Of a DNA stretch of 64,000 bases, positions 44,337-55,084 are shown in pieces. This DNA comes from Cephalopachus bancanus (lineage: Eukaryota > Chordata > Mammalia > Primates > Tarsiidae), in assembly GCA_027257055.1 (NCBI GenBank), contig JAPVLO010000278.1, positions 1,550,001 through 1,614,000 of the forward strand, given 5' to 3'. Every line of letters starts with the position of its first letter. The first letter of the stretch is position 1. A program made the position numbers and the translations under genes. The notes beneath the pieces were generated by a model. That model made no database searches and was not told where the DNA came from. It worked only from the letters and a program-made list of their open reading frames with translations.

Positions 44337-45114
44337 TAAAAGGAGGTACTTATAGAAACCTATTTATTATTTATTTATAGAATAAACTTAGTTTAGTGTA
44401 GTCTCTTTGCCTCAGCATAGAGCTATTTTTGCTTAGACTTTACCCCTGACATGCTTTGAATCTAATACACATTAGACACAGATAAATTTCCAATAGGCAG
44501 GTTTTAGGAAACGTTCAGATATTCTACTGCAGGCCAAGCAGCAGCCTACCCCACCCCCTCAGCAAATCTCCATCAGATGCAAGACCAGAACAGCCCAACA
44601 TTTCAATTCATGGGCTAGCATAATCTCTAGTAAACTTTCAGTTTCCTTGTCAAGGTAGAAGATCAAAGATCACCCCTTGGCTGACCAAAGCCATAAAAAT
44701 CATAATAAGACCACCTTTTGGTCTAGGAGTTTATGGATTGCAAATGTCTAACAAGCCTCTTGCAGGAAAGCCCCCTCCCCTTGTCTCCTCCCATCTAGCC
44801 CACCACCTGAGGGCATGAGATGCTAATTTCTGGTGGCCTCAAGATCTAAGACTCATGTGATTACAACCAACATCAAAGACCTGCAGCCCTGGACACCCTT
44901 TTGGGCCAAAATTCCCCTACCCAAAGGCCTTCAAATATACCCATTTCATGGCCCTTTGGGACCACACTTGCCTCTGAGTGTTTACCCCCTTTACAATCTG
45001 TGAAAATGAGTGATAAACTTTACTTCTTTCTACTTTCTCACCTGGTTGCAATCTTGTTTATTTCTGCAGCCCTGTCAATAGCTCTTGCCCACCTTGCCTC
45101 AGCTGACCCTTTAA
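44337..45114 (+). repeat. ERV1 3' LTR
   Basis: It begins TAAAAGGAGG (TG mutated to TA) and ends CCTTTAA (CA mutated to AA). It is followed by the host repeat ataac. An 'ataaactttactt' poly(A) region lies near 45011. Confidence 0.87.
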
Positions 45115-45119
45115 ATAAC

Positions 45120-46030
45120 TTAGTAAAAAGTGAACTTAAGTAATGTTTAGACCAAAATGGACCTAGCAAATATAAAAAGAACATTCCATCTAACAACAAG
45201 AAAATGCACATTCTTCTTAAAGAACATAAAAACATCTGGCAAAGTTCAACATCTTTTTATGATGAAAATTCTCAAAAAATTATTTATGGAAAGACTGTAT
45301 CTAAACACAATAAATGCCATGTATGACCAAAAGCACAAATTATCTGAGAAATAACAAGTGTGGTAATAACTTTTGAAAAGTAGAATTCTTATATATTGCT
45401 GGTGTGAATAGAGAAAGATGCAACAGCCTAATAAAACAGTTTGATGTTTTCTCAACTAGTTAACCATGACATTAGCATGGAGCCATGCAATTACTCTTAG
45501 TTATTTATCAAAGGGAATTGAAAACAGCTGTCAAAAAAACACACTTGTACATAAATATTCTTAGCAGCACTATTTATAATACTGAACTGTTGGAAACAAT
45601 GGCAACATCCATCAATTTATAGATGTGTAAATACACAGTCTTATAAATATACAGTTGAATCAAGTTCAGTCATAAAAAGCACTGATGTACCTGGGACAAG
45701 GATGAACCTTGAAAGCATTATTCTAAGTGAAAGAAGCCAGACTCTACGATCACATGTTGTGTGATCCTGTTTGTATGAGTTACCAAAATAGACAAATCCA
45801 TAGGAATAGAGAGAAGATTAATATTTGTCAGGTGCTGGGAGGTGAGGAAGAAAAGAGAAGTGACTGTTGAAAGTAATCTTTTTGGGGCAATAAAAATATT
45901 CTAGAAATAGCAGTGTAGTTGCAAAACATTGTGAATGTACCAAATGCTGCTTCATTGCACGCTTTAAAATGGTGAAGTTTATATTAATATTATTTTTATT
46001 TTCCACAATAAAATATCAAAAGTAATTTCA
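45120..46030 (+). pseudogene. Ancient L1 ORF2 remainder and 3' UTR
   Basis: It continues the L1 cut at 39296: 'gaccaaaatggacctagcaa', 'agaacattccatctaacaac', an internal deletion, then 'gaaagaagccagactctac' and a 3' UTR with 'ttgcaaaacattgtgaatgt' and an A-rich end near 46020. Old mammalian L1 subfamily. Confidence 0.8.
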
Positions 46031-46112
46031 AATACATATATTTAACCCTTCATGTTTTTCTTACTTGTAAAACATTTTAGATTTACAGATGAAATTCAGA
46101 AATCATAGCATT

Positions 46113-47671
46113 GGCTTCCAAGTAAGATGGCAATGGAACAGGTTAGACTGTGAGAGTCTCTGCAAAAGTCAATGTCCACAGAGACTCTGCATGAGTGGGT
46201 GTGTGCCAGTGGATGAGTGAAAGTCTGTCTGAGGGGAGACTCAGGTTTATGCACCGGGTGCTCTCCTCTGGAGGTGTCTGCAACCCACCACTACCCTGAG
46301 ATTGGAGACCTGGATGCACAGAATCATCTGCCATTCTTGGGGCTCGCTTGAGAAGAGACAACTGCACCTCACCACCTGGCACCTGGCCCATACCATCACC
46401 TGCAGCAGCAGACCCATCACAAGCAGGGGGAATTATGAAGAAGATAGGTCATAGAAATCTGGAATAAAGCTCCAGTGCAAGTGATTAGATGCTGACAGGC
46501 ACCATCTTCTCAGTCCCATGATGAACAGAGGCCTGCATTGCCCTGCCTGGCTTCACCCAGCCTCCATCTTGGGACCCAGGGGCTATCCTCTTATCAGACT
46601 CAGAAAGACACACACCCTTCCCCCATACTGGAACAGGCACAGAAACATCAGATCTGAGTGGGATACTTAGCAGCAGCACTAAGTAGGGTGAGTCTGGATC
46701 TGATCCATCCTCCTCCCATGGCAGTCCATGGGAATCTGACTCACACTAAAAGCAACCCTATCAGCCTGTGCTAAGAATGGAGGGGAGGAGCTGGAGACCA
46801 GAACCACTCCCTAAGGCAGCCAAAAGGAACCTGGAGTTACAGAAATGGCCACAGAGGGAGTTTTTTTTCTTGTTTGTTTTTTGTTTTAGATTTTCCTTTT
46901 CTTCTTCTCTCTTTCTGTTTTTGTTTACATTTTTACACTTGCTTTGTTTTTGCTATTTTAATTTTGGAGGGATTTTCTGTCTGGGTATGGGCATTTTTGA
47001 GGGAGAGTACACCAAGAGATGAATTTTTGTTTGTTTACTTGTTTGTTTGTATGATTGTATGTTTTTATCTTTTTTGTTTTTTTGTTTTTGTTAGTTGGTA
47101 TGTCTGCCTGTTTTCCCTCTTCTTCTCTCTGTCCACCTTCCTTTTTTCTTCCTCCTACCTTTTTCCATTTGTTTCCCATTTTCTTATCTCATTTTGCTTT
47201 TAGTGGGCAAACAGACACTCCCATTACATGGACAGATTGTAAGGCAGTGGAAAGTGGGTTCCAGGAGGCCCACACACCTGTCAGCAGATACTGGGATCTG
47301 CAGATAGTTTCTGAATCATAGCTTCCTCCTTAATTAAATTTTAAAACTGCAAAAAGCATAGGCCCCACCCCCAGTCCAGCTTCAGATCGAACAAACCAAA
47401 GGATCCACATAAGGAAGAATAGGCGATTGAGCAAACAGAAATAAAAGCTATCCCACCATCACTGAACAATAGAATTTTTAAAAAGGTTAAAAGGGGGGGG
47501 GACCTACACAAATGAAGAAAAACCAAAGGAAGAATATGATCCTCACACATATTCCCTGGAAGGAAAACCACTGAGAATACAGACTTGGGAACACAAACAA
47601 TGAAGAGCTCCCAGAATGACTGGTCTCAAACAACAAACCCAGACATCAAGATATTAATAGAATAAACAGAA
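46113..47671 (+). promoter_or_regulatory. L1 5' UTR
   Basis: It shares segments with the other L1 5' UTRs here ('gtttctgaatcatagcttcc', the T-rich tract 46861-47200). The hydrophobic frames inside the T-rich tract are compositional artefacts. A G8 run lies at 47494-47501. Confidence 0.78.
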
Positions 47672-48744
47672 ATGAAGAGAGAAGAGGAAAGAATGAAGGA
47701 GTTGATAACTGATATATCAGCAGTAAAGAATACAGTGAATGAAATAAATAACAAACTGATAAGCTTGGAAAGCAGAATTAACCAAGCAGAAGAAAGAATC
47801 TCAGAGCTTGTGGACCAAAATATGGAACTAACCCAAACTGTTAAAAACACAGAAAAGAAGCTTAAAAAGACAGAACAAAACCTCCAAGAGATGAGCCATT
47901 AGCTCAAGAGGCTGAACCTAAGATTAATTGGAATCCCTGAGGCAGATAGAGAGACAGAGACCCCTCTGAAACAAGCATTCCACAAAATTATCCAAGAAAA
48001 CTTCCCTCATCTCATCAGTGATGCAAACATTCAAGCACAAGAGATTCAGAGATTCCCTGCAGCCCGGTGTGGTCGCTCAGTCTATAATCTTAGTACTTTG
48101 GGAGGCCGAAATGAGAGGATTTCCTGAACCTGGGGGTTCAAGACCAGCCTGGGCAACTTGGTGAGATCTCATCTGTACAATAAATCACAAAAACTAGCCA
48201 AGTGTGGTGGCATGTGTCTGTAGTTCCAGCTACTTGAAACGCCCAGGTGGAAGGATCACCTGAGCCCAGCAGGTCAATGCTGCAGTGGCCATGAACATGC
48301 CACTGCACTCCAGTCTGGGTGACAAGTGTGAGACTCCAACTTAAGGAAAGAAAAAAAAACCCTTCAAGACAACAAATGAGAAGACGAACTCCTAAACACA
48401 CAGTAATTCACCTACATAAAGTATGTATAAAAGAAAAAATCCTAAAGGCAGCAAGAAAAAAAGGTCAGAACACCTATTGGGAAAGATCAATTAGAATAGC
48501 AACAGACTTATCTATGAAAATACTTCAAGTTAGTAGAACTTGGAGCCCAATCATCAAAGTTTTCAAAGATAAACAATTTCAACCAATAATTACTTACCCA
48601 GTTAAGCTAAGTTTCATCAGCAATGGAGAAATAAAATATTTCTTAGACATTCAATCCCTAAGAGTTTGCACTGTCTCCAGATCAGCTCTACAAGAAACAC
48701 TTAAGAAAGTATTTAACACAGAAGAAAGGAAAAAAGAATAACAA
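47672..48744 (+). pseudogene. L1 ORF1 interrupted by an Alu
   Basis: 47672-47902 encodes a clear coiled coil (KELITDISAVKNTVNEINNK and ESRINQAEERISELVDQN, with heptads of I/L). The RRM part follows with GIPEADRE and QENFPHLISDANIQ, then an Alu at 48061-48357. The linker and C-terminal domain resume at 48366 (RQQMRRRTPKHTVIHLHKV) and end at 48741. Total length without the Alu is near a normal ORF1. A stop after 47902 and frame changes break it. Confidence 0.87.
48061..48357 (+). mobile_element. Alu element in L1 ORF1
   Basis: Plus-oriented Alu ('gcccggtgtggtcgctcag' to an A-rich tail at 48348). The L1 words 'attccctgcag' before and 'aacccttcaag' after look like a diverged TSD. Confidence 0.88.
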
Positions 48745-48858
48745 TTTCCTTTCCAGGAATGCAGGAAAAAGATTGAAAATACACACGAATCAACCCAAAA
48801 ATCAAAAGAAAAATGACAAACAAATAGCAGCAACAACAGCAAATTCTATAAGAACCTC

Positions 48859-50640
48859 ATGACAGGGATAAACCCTCACATCTCAATAATTAGCCTGAAT
48901 GTGAATGGACTAAATGCAACACTGAAAAGCCATAGCATGGCAAATTGAATAAAATATCAAGAAGCAGCAATATATTGTCTCCAAGAGATTCATCTCACCA
49001 GAAAGGATACTCACAGACTCAAAGCAAGCAGATGAGAAACAAAATTTCAGATGAAAAGAACATAAAAGAAAGCAGGAGTTGCAATCTTAAATCAGACAAA
49101 ATACCCTTTAAGCTGTCAAAAATTTTAAAAAGATACGGAAGGTCACTACATAATGATAAAAGGTTTATTCCATCAACAAGAAATATCCATCCTAAACATA
49201 TATGCATCCAACATAGGAGCAACAACTTTCTTAAAGAAGCTTCTAGGTAAACTAAAAAAAGATATTGACTCTAACACTATCATAGCTGGGGACTTAAACA
49301 CTCCACTAACAACCCTAAACAGATCATCAAGATAATAAGGCAACAAGGAGATCCGAAGCCTCAACATGAAGCTTGACCAGTTGGACTTAATTGATATCTA
49401 CAGAACACTCTGCTCAACAACTACAGAATATATGTTCTACTCGTCACCACAGTGAACTTACTCTAAGATTGACCACATCCTCAGCAATAAATCAAGCATA
49501 AACAAAGTCTATAAGATTGAAATTCTGCATGCACCTTCTCAGTCCTCAGTGGAAAAAAAATAAATATCAACACCAACAAAGTTCCCCCAAAACCCACAAA
49601 GGCATGAATGCTAAACAGCATGATGCAAAATGACTCCTGGGTCAACACAGAAATCAAAATGGAGATTAAAACATACCTGGAAACAAATGAAAATGAAGAA
49701 ACATCTTACCAAAATATCTGGGATGCCATGAAAGCAATACTAAGGGAGGAATTTATATCTCTACAAAAGCACATGAAGAAAATGGAAAGATCACAAGTTA
49801 ACATCCTAAAAAATCACCTAAGGAAGCTGGAAAACCAAAACAAGCAAAACCCTAACTTCAGCAGAAGAATTCAGATCACCAAAATAAAAGCCCAAATTTG
49901 GGACATAGAAGTCAAAAATATAATACAAAAACAATGGAACCAAAAGCTGTTTTTTTGAAAGGATAAACAAGATTGTTGGACCCCTAGCTAGACAGACCAA
50001 GAAAAAAGAGAGAAAAAGCCAAAATAAACATAATCAGAAATGCAAAAGATAAAGTAACAACTGATCCCAAAGAAATACAAAAGATTATCAGTGATTACTA
50101 TGTACATCTGTATGGAAACAAACTTGAAAACCTAAATGAAACGAAAAACTTTGTTACATCACACAACCTCCCCAAATTGAAACAAGAAGAAATAGAGACC
50201 CTAAATAGACCAATGACAACCCAGGAAATTGACCACGTCATAAGAAAACTACCTAAAAAAAGCCCTGGACCAGATGACTTTCCAGCAGAATTCTACAAAA
50301 CATACAAGGAGGAGCTGATACCAATCCTATTGAAAGTATTCCAGGCAACCGAGAATGAAGGAACGCCCCCCAAATCATTTTATGAAGCTAACACCACATA
50401 GATACCCAAACCAGATAAAGATCTAACAAAGAAAGAGAAATTCAGGCCAATAACCTTGATGAACATAAATGCTAAATTTATCCACAAGATCCTAGCAGAC
50501 AGAATCCAACAACACATCTCAAAAATCATCCACCATGACCAAGTAGGCTTCATTCCCAGGTTTCAGGACTGGTTCAACATCCGCAAGACTATAATGTAAT
50601 TAAATACATCAACAGATGCAAAGACAAAACCCACATATTT
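48859..50640 (+). pseudogene. L1 ORF2, N-terminal part
   Basis: ATG at 48859 begins MTGINPHISIISLNVNGL. Endonuclease words follow (CLQEIHLTR), then ERSQVNILKNHLRKLE and a long RT lead-in (50177-50401: [32 protein letters not shown]). It ends before FADD. Several stops and shifts. Confidence 0.85.
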
Positions 50641-50659
50641 AAAATCAAAAATTTTAAAA

Positions 50660-51250
50660 TAAATCATAACATCTGTGTTTGCCCTACATCCAACTGCACC
50701 ATTTGCCATCCATCCCTCTTCTTTGAGGAAGCATCTGTTCATATCTTTTTTTATTTTAATATATCAGCCCCTCATTACTGAGTTCTATATTTATTTATAT
50801 ATTCTGAATATAAATCCTTTATCCGACAGATTATTTTTATGACATTTTATTCTACCATTTTAATATTGATTAGGCCTAATTTAGTGTTTTTAAACTTTAT
50901 TTTTCATTCTCTGAATGTTATATTAAAACTCCACTACCTACCTCAAGGTTTACAGATGTACCCCTTTGTTTTGTTCTACAAATGGCATAGTTTTATTCTT
51001 GATACTTAGTTTATGATCCATTCTGGGTTAATTTTTGTATAATCTGGGAAGTATATGCTATGATGCATTTGTAATATGCTTATGAGAATTGTCCAGCACT
51101 GCTTCATTATATCAACATATAGAAAATATATTGCTGGAATTTTGTTGGGCTTGTGTTGAGTCTATACAGACCAAGCTTAGATTGATATAGATTCAGTTAG
51201 CTCTTCATAATTTAGGATTTATTTGCTGTCTTTCCTCAGTGTTTCTATAA
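50660..51250 (-). mobile_element. Ancient L1 ORF2 fragment
   Basis: Reverse-oriented, strongly diverged L1 C-terminal ORF2: 'tatttatatattctgaatat', 'aatcctttatccgacag', 'ctacctcaaggtttacag' and 'gatccattctgggttaat' recall the typical order in old L1. Confidence 0.65.
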
Positions 51251-52620
51251 TTGTCTGCATATAGAGATACAGAATTTGGAGACTTCCCAGCTTTACCAAG
51301 TATTGCTATTTTCTGACTTTTTTCAGTCTGATCATTCTGACAGGCATGCAGGCGCATTTTACAGTAGATACTGATCATCCTAATCACCAATGAAGCTGAG
51401 CCATTTGGCATATGTTTGTTTACCTTTTGAATAGCCTCTTTTATAAAATGTCTGTTTATTAATTATCCCAGTATCCCTATTGTGTCCTCACTTATTGTCT
51501 TATGATTTTAAATATATTTAAAATATTACTTTAAAATATATTTTGATAAAGTATATGTAATCATATATATACTATATTTTCACTCACTGTGGGTTACTTT
51601 CTAGTTATCTTAAAGGTGGTTTTTGGTGAATATAAGTTCTTAAACTTAATTGGGTAAATTTATAATTTTATTCTTTTGTAACTAATAATATTTTTTGCAC
51701 ATACAGTTCCCTGTAGCTTTAGAGGTCCCAGTTCATTGTGATACTCTGTCATACATGTAACAAAGAAAATGCTGGAATAAAGTTACTAAGTTGAGAAACA
51801 TTTTAACAACCAAATTGGAAAAATGAATGATGCATACAATTATGATTTTCACACAGCTACCTTGGAGCAACAGAGCTGACATGCAATGTACATTTGCTTG
51901 TAAACATTCATGATACAGCACACTCTGCTGGGTTGAAGAATCTTTTATGCACAACCCTGATCCTAGGGAGGACTCTCTTACCCTCCTGCTGGAATTTTCT
52001 GGAATTCCTAGAAGGATGCACACTTTTTATAATACAAACAATACCACAAAGATTGGCTATGATTTTAATTTAAGCAAAATTCACTTGTAAAGGTATTATT
52101 TCAATTTGGTGCAATAAAGAATACTGGAAAACAAAAGGTAAATATCATTGTATCATTGGTTTTTACATTCAACTAGGTTACATTTTAGTTGTTGGTATAA
52201 CATGCACACACATTTACCGAAAGCAAACAAGAATAAAATAGCAGCAGATGACCAAAATCACAAGAGACACAGCAGATCTGGAAACTAATTTCTTCTCTGG
52301 AAGTCCGCATTTGCTTATTAAAGATGCTGTGTTAATCACTTTGACAGATGTTTTAAACCTATATAAAGTTCTATATAGAAATAAAGTTGAAAAGCACAGA
52401 AACTTATTACTTGTCAAATGAGTTCAAACTCTGATTCTAGGCAGTGTAAATCTCAAAGGATTTGCACAGGTTAGTATGTAGTGGGACACCACTAATCTTG
52501 CAATGACAATTTGAAAAAAAATAGTTTGTAAAGAAATTCATAAAATGATTAGAGATACTGACCTGGGAGAATAAGTAGGCATTGGATATTCATTGGCTCT
52601 GCTTTCCAAAGATATTGGGA
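51251..52620. other. AT-rich interval without recognised gene
   Basis: Mostly unassigned. 51360-51480 ('tgtttgtttaccttttgaat', 'aaaatgtctgtttattaatt') may be more old L1. No exon-like or RNA gene features are seen. Confidence 0.4.
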
Positions 52621-52629
52621 GGAATCATT

Positions 52630-53130
52630 GGTGATACCTTCAAGTGGATTAACAAATATGTTAATAAGTCCCAGAAGGAGAAAGATGGCACATCAAGTTT
52701 ATTGAAATTAATGGCCAAAACTTCCTGTCAAGACATCCAATAGTCCTAATAGGATAAACCTAGACAAGTTCGCAAGACATATTTTAATCAAAATGTCAAA
52801 AATGAAGGAAAAGATAACATTTTCAAAATAGCAAAACAAACAAGAAAAAAAAACCACAAACCTATTACACCTTACATGTGAAGAAATCTTGATAAAACAA
52901 AAAGTGGATTTCACTGCAGAAATCTTGTGGGAATGACATGGTATAAAGTTGAAATAAAAGACAGAAAGACACACTGTAAACAACAATACTATACAAAACA
53001 GCAAAACTGTATTTCAAAAAGGAAAGAAAAATACTTTTCTTCATAAACAAATGCTGAGGGAGCTATTACCACACACAAGACCTACCTTACAAAAAATGCT
53101 AAAAGGAGTTATTAAGTAGAAACAACAAGA
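52630..53130 (+). pseudogene. Old L1 ORF1 C-terminal fragment
   Basis: The end reads 'acaaatgctgagggagctat' and 'cacaagacctaccttacaaa', matching the L1 ORF1 C-terminus and the start of the inter-ORF spacer. Strongly diverged, no open frame. Confidence 0.6.
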
Positions 53131-53142
53131 TGCTAAACAGAA

Positions 53143-53258
53143 ACACACTCACATGCCCACTCACTCACCAGCACATACACAAAATTTCCCTTACACTCAC
53201 TCACTCCCGCTGGTACTTGCATAGTCCGACTGACTCGGCCACCATCTTCTCAACCTCC
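53143..53258 (-). mobile_element. Isolated L1 5' UTR start
   Basis: The reverse complement begins near 53258 with gaagatggtggccgagtcag and runs 115 bp through 'gtgagtgagtgggcatg', the first bases of the local L1 5' UTR. It then stops. The rest of that L1 is absent on its downstream side. Confidence 0.75.
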
Positions 53259-53264
53259 AAGTCT

Positions 53265-55084
53265 CACTTTTAATTTTTGTTTTTCTTGCATTTGCTTTTG
53301 CGGTTTTAGACATACATTATTTGCTAGGTCAATATCCAGATGAGTTTTTCCTAGGTTTTCTTCAGGTTTTTATGGTTTCAGGTGTGATATTTGTCTTTAA
53401 TTAATCTTGAATTAGTTTTTATATGTTGAGATAAATGGATAAAGTTTCATTTTTCTGCATGTAGCTATTCAGTTTTCCCAGCACCACTTGTTAGAGTGTC
53501 ACTTCCCAGTGTATGTTCTTGTCAAAGATCATCTGCTTATAGAAATTTGGGGTTATTTATGGATTATCTATTCTGTTCCAATTGTTCATGAATCTGCTCT
53601 TGTACCAGTACTGTGCTGTTTTTGTTACTATAGTCTTGTAATATTATTTGACAACGTGATGACTTAACTTTGTCCTTTTTGCTTATTCTTTGGCTATTCT
53701 GGCTCTTTTTTGGTCCCACATGAATTTTAGGATTGTTTTTCTAATTCTGTGAAAAATGACATTGGTAATTTGATAAGGATTGCCTTCAATCTGTAGATTA
53801 TTTGGGGTAATATGGTCATTTTACTAATGTTGATTCTTTCAATCCATGAACATAGAATATTCTTCCATTTGTTTGAGTCCTCTACAATTTCTTTTATCAG
53901 TGTTTTGTAATTCTTCTTGTAGAGCTCTTTCACTTGCTTTGTTAAATATATTACCATGTATTTTAGCTTTTTCTCTCCTATGGAGAGTGGAATTGAGTTC
54001 TTGATTTGATTCTCAGCTTGGTTGCTATTGGTGTATAGTAGTGCCACTGATTTGTCTGTGTTGAATTTGTATCCTGAGACTTCACTGAACTCATTTATCA
54101 AGTACAGGTGTCTTTGGAGTTTTCTCCACCTTTAGGATTATCTAGTTATAAGATCCCATGACTAGCATGCAGAGATAGATTGATTTCTTCTTTTCCAATT
54201 TGGATACCCTTTATTTATTTCTCTTACCTGATTGCTCTGGCTAATACTTCCAGTATTATAGTTGAATGGGAGCAATGAAAATGAGCATCTTTGCCTTGTT
54301 CCAGTTCAGAGGGGGAATGTGCTCAACTTTTCTTCATTAAAGATTACATTGGCTGTGGGTTTGTCATATATAGCTTTTATTATTTTGAGGAATGTTCCTT
54401 CTGTGCCTATTTTGTTGATGGTTTTTTATCATGAAGGAATGCTGAATTTTATCAAAAGCTTTTTCTGCACCTATTGACATGATCGTATAATTTTTGTTTT
54501 TAATTCTCTTTGTGTAGTGGTTCATGTTTATTGACTTGCATATGTTGAACCATCCTGCATGGAATAAAACCCACTTGGTGGTGGTGGATTTTTTTTTTTT
54601 AAATGTGCAGTTGAATTCAGTTTGCTAGCATTTTGTTTAGGATTTTTGCGTCTATGTTCATCAGGCATTTTAACTTGTAGTTTTCTTTTTTGTTGTATCT
54701 CTTCCTGGCTTTGTTATTAGGATGACACTGGCTTCATGGAATGAGCTAAGGAGAATTTCCTACTACTCTACCTTATGGAATAGCATCAGTAAAATTGGTA
54801 CCAGTTTTTCTTTGAAAGTCATATAAAATTAATGTTAGGTCATGGATTTTTTTTGTTGTTGGGAGACTTTTAATGACTGATTCTATCTCACTACTAGATG
54901 GTAGTCTGTTCGGAGTTTCCATTTCTTCCTGATTAAAGGTTGGGAAGCTGTATGCCTCCAAGAATTTAAACTTTTCTCTAGATTGTCTGGTTTGTTCACA
55001 TAGAGGTGTTCATAATAATTTCAAATGATTTTTTGCATTTCTGTGGTGTTAGTTTTAATGTTTTCATTTTCATTTCTTATTTTT
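53265..55084 (-). pseudogene. Older L1 ORF2, 3' half
   Basis: Reverse-oriented L1 ORF2 diverged from the local young type. On minus, 54101-53727 encodes [19 protein letters not shown] and then [19 protein letters not shown]. The FADD region near 54150 is degraded. It is interrupted at 55085 by a younger L1 and continues at 57586. Confidence 0.82.

Larger units (their letters stand above)
39302..45114 (+). mobile_element. Class I (ERV1) provirus with tRNA-Ile-like PBS, internally decayed
   Basis: Two LTRs (39302-40064 and 44337-45114) flank a shrunken 4.3-kb interior with PBS, gag-like, protease-like and possible env-like remnants and a PPT. The host repeat ataac occurs at 39297-39301 and 45115-45119. 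U3 starts TGAAAG after a G-rich PPT, as in gammaretroviruses. The LTRs are visibly more diverged from each other than those of the 20121-29599 provirus, with one short insertion ('tttattatttatttatag') near the start of the 3' LTR. Most of pol is missing. An Alu (42802-43053) landed later. The whole sits inside an ancient L1. Confidence 0.88.
46113..50640 (+). mobile_element. L1, 5' end present, 3' end missing
   Basis: Plus-strand L1 with the 5' start word aagatggc at 46124-46131, a 5' UTR to about 47671, ORF1 and the first 1.8 kb of ORF2. The element stops near 50640 in the middle of the RT domain, without 3' UTR or poly(A). L1 insertions normally lose the 5' end, so loss of the 3' end implies a later deletion or rearrangement. 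Confidence 0.87.

Noticed and set aside
51733..52417. Minus-strand frames of 96 and 67 codons in a region without young repeats
   Set aside because: There is no recognisable motif, no start context or splice evidence, and AT-rich composition. Coding cannot be supported.
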